From contig JBANAY010000003.1 of the NCBI GenBank assembly GCA_037952775.1, forward strand, positions 23,250,001 through 23,314,000: a stretch of 64,000 nt of DNA, in the 5' to 3' direction. Position numbers and translations under genes: made by a program. Numbering within the stretch: position 1 is the stretch's first letter; each line of letters opens with the position of its first letter. Origin of the DNA: Clonostachys chloroleuca (Eukaryota; Ascomycota; Sordariomycetes; Hypocreales; Bionectriaceae). Shown one piece after another: positions 56,675 through 64,000 of this stretch. Below the pieces are notes generated by a model. It was not told the DNA's origin, did no database searches, and saw nothing but the letters and a program-made list of their open reading frames with translations.

Positions 56675-57845
56675 TCTGGGGTCTTTCACTGCTCCTCCTC
56701 TGGCTCTTTTTCTTCACATACAAGATAGAAATGCTCAAAGGATGAATCGTAAAGAAGAGAAGGAGGAAGGCAAATGCGCAATGCCACGCCGCTTGGAGGG
56801 ATTGTCGCAGTGTGTCGATCGACGGCTAAACACGGCGGATTTTGGTTGGCTGAGACTCTTCAGTGCAGTAGCACCCAGAAAGAGGGGCAATGCATATCGC
56901 TTTAGGGAGGTGCCGCACGGGTTGTTTCCAATCTGTTTATCCGAGAATCAGGCGATGGCGGGACCGGCTGTTTTTGGCTTCCCCGAGACTTGTTTCCTGA
57001 GCTTTCAGGCAGAAACATACCCTACACACTGTCAACAAACGCGACTGGAAGCTGCAAGAGCAATGACTCTCATCTCTGAGTTGTAGAGGAAATAAAAAGT
57101 TTGTCTCCTTTAATTCACTAGGATTGAGCCATACCCCACAGTTCAAGCTATTACGATCCTGTCAGCAATGTGCCGTTCATACAGCCAAGCGGTTGACAGA
57201 AGAAATAACACAGACACCCAATGGAAGAGTGGGTCTACTTTCGAAGATAAATCAAGAAATTCAGAGAATAAAACGAAAGAAAGTGACAATATTTGCGTCT
57301 TATCTCTCAAGTAGGTATTATTGATATTCAATAATTTGAAAATACCGGTTGCAGACTTGATAATAAGTAGCTTAATGTTCGAGTATCTCATTTCTCATGT
57401 CACCCACTTGAGAGCCTGCTTCCAAGGGTTTACCAAACAACCGGGTCCTTCTCATGTGAGACACCAAAGTCCCTACACAAAAGTTGTGTCCTCAATTGAT
57501 TCATTGCGCCCGAATCGTTGTAATACGTATATACCCGCCCTAAGTCGTTTCACATATAACAATAAACATCGCGATGGTCTCCAATCACGAGGGACCGATG
57601 ACAGCTTGAAATGAATCCCCGCGCCGCATCACGTGATTGTGAAACGGGAACTCACTCTAACCAAGCACGGATCCTTTGGCCTCACCGAAAAGCCGGGAAT
57701 TCGTCTAGGGGCAGCACATTGCCGTAGCTTGGAGCTGGTCCACACTCCTCCTCCCCCTTTCCAGACCATCAGCCCTACGCGACAGACTAGAGAGCTGTAT
57801 CTGCCTCGTTGGACGGAATCACAGCGACCTCTTGGACTCCCAGAG
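56675..57845. other. Divergent promoter region of chitinase and Zn2Cys6 gene
   Basis: No gene found. AT-rich around 57200-57400. Could hold shared control sites. Confidence 0.5.
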
Positions 57846-59549
57846 ATGCCCGGCACTCCCTACTCTCGGGGATGCCAAGTCTGCAAGCGCCGGAAGATTA
57901 AAGTAAGACACGCCAGGCACTAGAAAACGGCGCGTCCGGGGCTACTCCAATAGAACCAGCTGAGGCTAACGTTGTGGAAGTGTGATGAGGTCTGGCCGAC
58001 GTGCACGCCATGCAAGCGGACGCACCACACCTGTCCGGGCCCGTCTGCCCTCTTCAAGTTTGTCCACGAGGGCCTGGTCGTTGCCGTTGACGCCCGCCGG
58101 CGCCGAAAGTCCCCCGTGACCAATGCATCCCAGCTGCAGCTGCAGCTTCAGCAGCGCCTCGAGAGCGGGGATCCTCATGCATGGCGACCCGCGACCTCTG
58201 TAAACTGGAATCCAATCAGGTCCTATGGCGACAAGATCGGCTCGTACGCCGTCTTCCGGATGCAGGCCCCCCAGTACGCGCTCACCAGCGAGGCCGACAG
58301 CATCGCTACGCGTCTCATCCTCATCATGGAGCAGGACTCGAACGGCTCTAGTGGCGTCCGCATGCAGATGGGCTATCTCCCATACCTCCCGATGCGACTA
58401 TCTCGAAGTGAGTCTTTACGTAACTGCGCCGCTCTGTTCTGCTCTGCTTGGGAGGAATATCTCCGCTACGAGGATTCTCGGGAGCTGCTCACCTTTGGTC
58501 TGTACAGCAGGGCCATTCACAGTGTCCAGGCCGCCATCGCAGAGGAGAGCCCGTATTCCGTAGAGACGCTCGCCGCCATGATCTTGTTGGAGCGTACGGG
58601 GACGCTGTTTGGGACCGACCAAGTGACCAATCTGGAGGCACAGTACCGTGGCATAGAGTGGGTGCTAACCAGAAAGGGGACTCTCAACTTCAGCGACCCC
58701 TTTGACGTGACGCTGGCGTTCGAGAGTCAACACATTTTGGTGAGTTGCGACCTTTGCCTCGACACCCCACCTGCAGATACAGCTAACCATCCACCCTACT
58801 ACCAGCACACGGCATCTCTCAACGGGAGTAGGGGCTACTTAGCAGAAGCACATTGGATGAACCTGATGGAGACAGTGGCAGGAGAGTACCTGGCCATGGA
58901 TGAACTCAAATGCTTCCCCAGCGAGACCTTTATACTGAACAGATCCCTCGGCAGACTAGCCCAGTTCAACGCGGAGGTAAGAACCATACGGATGAACCCA
59001 AGCGAGAACAAAGAACTCAGCGCATCCGTGCTTTGCTCTCTGTCCGACCTGGAGCGACCCATCGCAACACTGATACACACTACCACCGAGGCGGCCCTTG
59101 CGGCGGGAGATATCATTGACGAGCTAGATGCGACTTCCGTTCTTGGTCACAGCTTTCATTTCCGATCTCCCTTCTTCGCCCACGTCCTCGCCGGCGGCAT
59201 CATGTTCCAGATCCTTCTATTGCGGATGATCTACGACCTCGGCGTCGTCTATGGGCAGCCGGATGCAGCGGTGTACTCCCGGTATCGTGACGCATGCGCT
59301 AGATTCTGGCTGTATATCCCGTACATCGCCAAGCTCGATGCCATGTCGGCCGTCAACCTCCTTGGCCCGGTTCTACTCTCTCTAGAAGGCGCGAACAAGG
59401 CGGAGAAAGCGGTGCTTCTTAGCCAGGTTTTGGCGGTGAAATGCTACAAGCCGCGGTATCCAGGAGGAGAGAAGCAATTAGAGGCAATGGCCATTAGTTT
59501 TGCCATGCACCGGACGGGTCGGATACCTGACGTTCATGGGGGAGGGTAG
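57846..59549 (+). CDS. Zn2Cys6 transcription factor
   Basis: Nuclear regulator of 519 residues. Exons 57846-57902, 57981-58739 and 58806-59549. The 57 nt first exon carries half of the zinc cluster (MPGTPYSRGCQVCKRRKIK) and the second exon completes it (CDEVWPTCTPCKRTHHTC): spacing C-x2-C-x6-C-x6-C-x2-C-x6-C at residues 10-37, followed by a basic RRRRKSPV. The helical region has LRNCAALFCSAWEEYL and YSRAIHSVQAAIAEE typical of fungal_trans domains. The 66 nt intron at 58740-58805 is in frame; I remove it because of its GTGAGT donor and CTACTACCAG acceptor. Further introns at 58410 (GTGAGT) or 58978 (GTAAGA) cannot be excluded. Divergent from the chitinase. Confidence 0.9.
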
Positions 59550-60596
59550 GAGCTAATAATTAATAAAAATCTCATCACCGTCGTATTGTCCTTGTCGTCT
59601 CTGGTGGCTGATCGATTAATGTCCCTGGCTGGATGTCAATTTGATCTCAAAAACCCTGGGTCACGTGTCCCTGGCTCAACATCTTCAATCTTCATATGTT
59701 GAGTGACAGCCTGGGCGGCTGGTTTAAGGTGAACGTGCCAAAGGTTGCTGGTGAGAAGCAGGTGAGGGTGCTCGCTGAACAGGGCGGAGAAAACTAGATC
59801 ACCAGTGGGCTCTGTCGGCGTAGGAAAATCTTCGGTCACCCCCTCTCACCCCCTTCTCACCTCCTCGCATCCTCCTGACCTCCTTCCTAGTCGGTCGGCA
59901 CCGTCTGAATCAGAGTCACTGAGTTAATCTGGCAGTCTACTGCTTGGGAATCTAGAAGTAGATGAATGCACATCAGGCACGTATCAAGCACGCTTTGTCC
60001 TGGTCTCGAGCAAACGCAAACATGTGGAGTTGCTTACTCTTTTTTTGAAGACATGAACTCGAGATGTCACAATTCAGCCTGACAAAGCAATGTGTTTTCT
60101 ACTGGTAGTCTCCTGAGGTGGGATTTCTATCTTGAAACAGTGAAATGGCGGGACATCAGTTAGCTATACGGGGACTTGTTCAAAAGGCATACTTGGTACA
60201 CGGCAGAGAAGGATTGAAGCGTGCCAATGAAAATAAATGCCATTCTGGTGTCTAAAGTCCTTGTGTCACTGTGCATTGCTCAGTTAATGAACATAAAGGT
60301 GCGTGATTCACTGCTCTTCAGCAACAGTCTTACTTTTAGAAACAGCGCTCCTGCTCACTTTTTGCTCACCTCAGTTACTTGACTGAAGCCAGGCACCGCT
60401 CTTTCCTGCCGAGCATAAAACCTGCAGCTTTTCTTGAAGCCTCTTTCTTCCTGATTCATCTTCCTCCATCCCACTTTGCTTGCAACTCTCAACTTCTTCC
60501 ATCAAACTTGGCTTCCAGCATTGCTCTCCACTGCTCATACAACTCAACAACAACGTTCCACTCATCTCAACTTTGCTTCTTCCAACCGCCCTCAAG
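59550..60596. other. Intergenic, promoter of the small secreted protein
   Basis: No gene. CATAAAA at 60414-60420 is a possible TATA element about 180 bases before the ATG at 60597. The leader from 60440 to 60590 is CT/CA-rich. Confidence 0.5.
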
Positions 60597-61049
60597 ATGA
60601 AGCTCAGCCTTGCTGCTACCATCCTCTCCTGCCTCTCGGCTTTGCCTGCCATCATCGCAGCGCCATCCCCCGAGCTCGATTCTTCCGAGCATTCTTCCGA
60701 GCTTGTCAAAAAGGACTGCCCTTCTCTCATCGAGGGCTACTATCTCGGAGTGAGTCAACACTTGTGCATTCCCTAGAACTACCAAGCTGTCAGCTAACCA
60801 TGTGTTCGTGCAGCAATGCAACGGCTTGTCCTGCAAGTGGCACGGTGTCAACCTCGACTGTGAGATTGGAAAATGCGTAAGTACCCTTCTGTTGATTATC
60901 ACGGAAACAACGCGAAAGCCTTGTTTGAATTTTCATCTCATAACTAACCACATGTTTATCTAGGTCGGCAAGGGGGTGGCGACGGAAGCTGCTGCCACGT
61001 CAAGGGCAGAGTCCATTGCCCCAACGGGGGCTGGATCGGCGGTCAGTGA
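60597..61049 (+). CDS. Small cysteine-rich secreted protein, function unknown
   Basis: Signal peptide MKLSLAATILSCLSALPAII followed by a probable propeptide ending at Lys-Lys (ELVKK, residues 38-42). Exon 1 is 60597-60749. Exon 2 starts at 60814. Two donors compete for the second intron. Using GTGAGA at 60860 with acceptor 60963 gives 94 residues with seven cysteines in the mature part, including a CC pair and a C-terminal CPNGGW segment. Using GTAAGT at 60877 gives a longer tail without cysteines. I favour the first because the downstream cysteine pattern then makes sense. Size and cysteine density resemble small effector or antimicrobial-type peptides of fungi, but no family is assigned and no toxic activity is implied. 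High-expression leader. Confidence 0.65.
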
Positions 61050-61499
61050 GGAACGAGGCGACACACACGAACGTACTCGAACGAAATCAACATGAACTGG
61101 TAGATTCCGGAAGTGAGGATTGTCGCGGCGGCAGTGGGAACCATATGCAGCTGGGAAAGGGGAGGCCAAAATAACAGACATGCTTTGTTTGATGCTTTGG
61201 AACACTCTGGGGAATGGAAACAAGCTTCAGTCTAATTGTTATCTTGACATGAATGCAGAGGCTCCATAGACTACCTAGGTAATCGAATCAAAAACACGGA
61301 CTGAAACACCCAGATGATTTTACAATGTGGAAAAGAAATCAAGCAGTTGAATGTCTGCTGAAAAACTCCGTACTCGATCTTGCGTTTCCTGTAATCTCAA
61401 CTCTTATCTTGACCGTGCGAAGAACTCGTCACTGAGTTTGTACTCTCCTGCTACTTTAAGCGAATATTTATGTAAATTACATGCTATTATTCCAAGTAA
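61050..61499. other. Intergenic between convergent genes
   Basis: 3' flanks of the small secreted protein and the membrane protein. Nothing recognised. Confidence 0.5.
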
Positions 61500-62407
61500 C
61501 TACACTCGGGATTTCCCTGAGTCATTGTGGATGGTGCGCCCCGTGACTTCATGCGTTTGGAGCCTGACAGCCGTGTAAAGTCCAACAACACAGAAGATGA
61601 TTGCTGGGATCATTTCCGGAAGGGTGGTGCAAACGACTCTAACAGCCATCGAAGGGTCACTAGCCTTTGTAGATACCAGCGAAACCAAGCTGTAGATGAC
61701 GCGGATGCCTAAAATTGGGATGGAAACGAGTGTCGATATTAAAAGCTGTGCGTAAGGTGACGCCGTTAGCGACTGATGATCAATTCCATGGCGCGGGTGA
61801 GGTTGTTGGAGATGCACGTACCATATTGCCAATGTCCATTTCTATCCGGGAAAACCTAGCAAAGGGCCGGCATGACAGGATGATCCAGATGGCGAGGACT
61901 GTCCATGCTGATGTCAAGATGCCCATGCCAGCCTTGGCCATGTTGCGATCGCCGGCTGTGGGATTGGGGCTGCTTTGTAGTCGGGATGCACCAACAGCTA
62001 GTAGAGCTATACCGCCAGTGACTTGAACGTGATACAAAATCACCTTCAACCACTCTAATTTTCGGTTTAGTTCAGGACGCAGATACACCTGGCTATCATT
62101 CAGCGGCTGAGTCAGTTCCACTTCTTCAAGTGAGGGAGTTTCTTCATGTTGTTTGGCAGGTGACATACGCTTCATGGAGAATTCCCGCTGTTGCGAGCAG
62201 AATGGGCGACAGGCCAATGTTGGAGATAATTGCTGCTGAAGTGCTGCCGGAGAGCTGCATGGCACAACCGACAATGCGGAGTGAGAAGAATACAAGTAGA
62301 TACCCCCAGCCGAGTAGTCCTGTGGCCCCATGCTTCCATAGAATATAGAAGGCAGGGACGCTGAGAGTAGAGTAGATGGCTAATTGGGTGATGGAGAGTT
62401 GATCCAT
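61500..62407 (-). CDS. Multi-pass fungal membrane protein (DUF7702-like)
   Basis: Predicted 251 residues from exons 62407-62169, 62092-61822 and 61745-61500. About seven hydrophobic segments alternate with short loops, for example ITQLAIYSTLSVPAFYILWK, GYLLVFFSLRIVGCAMQL, VQVTGGIALLAVGASRL and AWTVLAIWIILSCRP. A loop carries RPELNRKLEWLKVILYHVQV. I associate this layout with an uncharacterised fungal integral membrane family (DUF7702); no activity is known. The first intron is joined at TGATAG so that the frame stays open (HEA-QVYLRPEL). A TATATATA-type box is at 62531-62540. A short polar tail follows the last helix. Confidence 0.78.
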
Positions 62408-62827
62408 TGTAATATCAATGTTGGAAGAGTCTTTATGCTGTGCTGGACGAGTTCTTGTACTTGCTTGACTGTGTCGTGAATGAGGATGGGCTATCGTAAA
62501 CAATCCTGAGGAAAAATGACCCAAGGGCACCTATATATAATTTTTATTCCATCTCACATCTTCTCTAGTGAAGTCCAAAACCTGAGCATTGAACGAGAGA
62601 TGACTCTCTCTTCGGCACTTAACATCCGTATGGCTGTGTCACTGCGGACTATCTGGTTGCTGAGTGAAATGTGGGTACTAAACGATACCGATGCCGATGA
62701 ACGAGGAACGAGGAACGAGACTGGAGGGGCTTCAGGGATCGGCAGCAGACCAATTTAAATCCTTGACATTGCTCCTTTCTGGTTTCGCCGAGTGTCAACT
62801 CTTCTCCTGCTCTATTATTTATCTCCG
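62408..62827. other. Intergenic, promoter of the membrane protein
   Basis: Contains the TATA-like element at 62531 and short GAACGAGGAAC direct repeats near 62700. No gene. Confidence 0.5.
62531..62540 (-). promoter_or_regulatory. TATA-like element of the membrane protein gene
   Basis: Minus strand TTATATATAG, about 125 bases before the ATG at 62407. Confidence 0.5.
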
Positions 62828-63919
62828 TTAATCAACTGCTGTTTTCATGTTACCAGACTCCAAGCGACAAGGTAACTGCTCACCGGCAACGATACTTGCT
62901 GGCCATCGCATCATGGCTTCCCACTCCGGCCCATCCAAGAGCCCGCTCTCCTGAAGCGCCTTGATTTCCTGCTTTGCGCTGTCACCAACCCACCACATCT
63001 CACTCGCGTACGAACAAAAGGCAAAGACGTGCGCCAGCAGCACCAGCGCCCTCGGCCGCTTCATACTCAGCAACTCGACGTACCGCGCCGGAAGCAGCGT
63101 CGAAAGATACATCAACCTTCGACAGAATATATTGAGAGGCTCGCCGGCTTCGCGACCCGAGGCGACCCATTCGAGTAATCTTACAGTCTCCCGATACGCC
63201 TCTTCGTCGATTGCGTCCCCCAGATCTTCGCTCCCCACTGGGACGAGGAGATGCGAGAGGGCCCCGAGCATCGGTAGATCGTCCGACTTGCGCATTCGGA
63301 TGGTGTCTACGCTGGTGTGAACCAAGGGCCAGATGAGGGCATCCTTGTCATCCTGGAGGAGGGCCAGTGCGCATTTACATACATCGCCAATCCCCCGGGA
63401 GAGCTGGAGCCAGTCCATGGGAGGCTCATACGGGCCACTCAAATCTCGCTCCCGCAGATGCGCAAACGCGTCGAGGGTGATGACGACCGTAGTGAAGCTT
63501 ACCGCGTCGGCGTTCTCACGCGTGAAATGACCTAGAGCCGCGCGGTGCGCCTGCAGGGTCTTTTCGAGATAGCGAGCGCGCCAGTGGAGGCGTTCAGCTG
63601 CGACTTTGTGCTTGTACGTGGCCTCGTACAGGCATGAAAAGCCTAGGATGGCATGCAAAAGAGGCTCGTAACCGAGTGCCATCTCGGGGACGCCCACGGT
63701 CCATATTTCCAGCAGTTTAGGTATGTGGGTTCCCGGGATGTAAGGGCAAACCTGAGTGACAAACACATGGAGGAGTCGGAGCTCACGGTGTCTGCGTTCT
63801 TGCGTCTCTTGGAAGAAAGTATCAGGCTCGGGCTTCGCTCCTCTATCAGGTTTGGGACTGGTGCTGTCGGGGCGCCGGTCATACACGCAAGCTACCCTGT
63901 GACGAGTGCATCCACCCTG
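62828..63919 (-). CDS. Zn2Cys6 transcription factor, UPC2-like group, 5' end outside the window
   Basis: Nuclear regulator; the C-terminal 360 or so residues are in the window. The exon begins at about 63919 after a clear acceptor (CTAAC branch, TTTCTTCAG) and opens with the last part of the zinc cluster, GGCTRHRVACVYDRRP, giving the final C-x6-C. The first four cysteines must be in exons beyond 64000. The rest matches the sterol-regulator-like group: RRHRELRLLHVFVTQVCPYI, PLLHAILGFSCLYEATYKHK, AERLHWRARYLEKTLQAHRA and a C-terminal ALVLLAHVFAFCSYASEMWW. The Met at 63886 is internal and not the start. Targets unknown. Confidence 0.85.
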   Translation of the reverse strand, partial: QGGCTRHRVACVYDRRPDSTSPKPDRGAKPEPDTFFQETQERRHRELRLLHVFVTQVCPYIPGTHIPKLLEIWTVGVPEMALGYEPLLHAILGFSCLYEATYKHKVAAERLHWRARYLEKTLQAHRAALGHFTRENADAVSFTTVVITLDAFAHLRERDLSGPYEPPMDWLQLSRGIGDVCKCALALLQDDKDALIWPLVHTSVDTIRMRKSDDLPMLGALSHLLVPVGSEDLGDAIDEEAYRETVRLLEWVASGREAGEPLNIFCRRLMYLSTLLPARYVELLSMKRPRALVLLAHVFAFCSYASEMWWVGDSAKQEIKALQESGLLDGPEWEAMMRWPASIVAGEQLPCRLESGNMKTAVD

Positions 63920-64000
63920 AAGAAACCAAGATCAATGTAAATGTTAGTCCTTCCATCCCTAGTGTATTCGGCAGCGACCAAGGCTGCTGAGGAGAACGAA
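63920..64000 (-). other. Intron (window edge) of the partial Zn2Cys6 gene
   Basis: The sequence just upstream (minus sense) of the exon has CTAAC and a pyrimidine-rich tract ending TTTCTTCAG. The preceding exon could not be found before the window ends. Confidence 0.5.

Noticed and set aside
58400..58440. Possible extra intron (GTGAGT at about 58409) in the Zn2Cys6 gene at 57846
   Set aside because: The frame is open through it and no good branch point and acceptor pair was found that improves the protein.
1..64000. Secondary-metabolite gene cluster
   Set aside because: P450s, an MFS exporter, a dioxygenase and regulators are present, but no backbone synthase (PKS, NRPS, terpene cyclase, DMATS) was recognised and the genes are spread out among unrelated functions.
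1..64000. CRISPR arrays, operons, ribosome binding sites
   Set aside because: The sequence is fungal nuclear DNA; no regularly spaced repeats or bacterial-type gene organisation were seen.

Overview
The window is nuclear DNA of a filamentous ascomycete (Pezizomycotina). The evidence is short introns (43 to about 110 nt) with GTRAGT-like donors, CTAAC/CTGAC branch points and YAG acceptors, five Zn2Cys6 transcription factors, fungus-specific families, and a DNA transposon carrying C:G-to-T:A damage typical of repeat-induced point mutation (RIP). I cannot name the species from the sequence. All functional calls are by recognition of motifs and family resemblance; no database search was run.

Layout. 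0-8.5 kb: a secreted PL1 pectate lyase, a cytochrome P450, and a complete 1,835 bp Fot1/pogo-type transposon with 42 bp perfect inverted repeats and a dead transposase. 8.5-19 kb: a Zn2Cys6 regulator, a cluster of four diverged GC-rich repeats, an acyl-CoA dehydrogenase/DszC-like flavoenzyme and a 14-TM DHA2-type MFS exporter. 19-29 kb: a GPI-anchored wall protein, a 2-oxoglutarate/Fe(II) dioxygenase with a one-base frameshift, and a second Zn2Cys6 regulator. 29-38 kb: an amino acid permease, a two-LIM-domain gene whose 5' end overlaps another gene, a SERAC1-like hydrolase joined to a NLR-type helical domain, a divergent SNU13-like protein, a secreted aldose 1-epimerase and a second GPI-anchored protein. 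39-43 kb is gene-poor and partly AT-rich. 43-56 kb: a 65-residue conserved small protein, a sugar/inositol-type MFS transporter, a third Zn2Cys6 gene with two micro-exons inside its zinc cluster, and a head-to-head pair of a P450 and a NADPH-cytochrome P450 reductase. The P450 is bracketed by two copies of a miniature inverted-repeat element. 55-64 kb: a GH18 chitinase, a fourth Zn2Cys6 regulator, a small cysteine-rich secreted protein, a multi-pass membrane protein and the 3' part of a fifth Zn2Cys6 gene that runs off the window.

How the genes fit together. No polyketide synthase, NRPS or terpene synthase is present, so this is not a classical metabolite cluster. It reads as an accessory, environment-facing region: wall and pectin degradation, sugar and amino acid uptake, export, oxidative chemistry, cell-surface proteins and many local regulators, with few core genes. 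The P450 at 49.9-51.5 kb and the reductase at 52.8-55.0 kb share one intergenic region and plausibly work as a redox pair. Two genes (the dioxygenase and that P450) carry single-base deletions in G runs, which may be assembly errors rather than real mutations.
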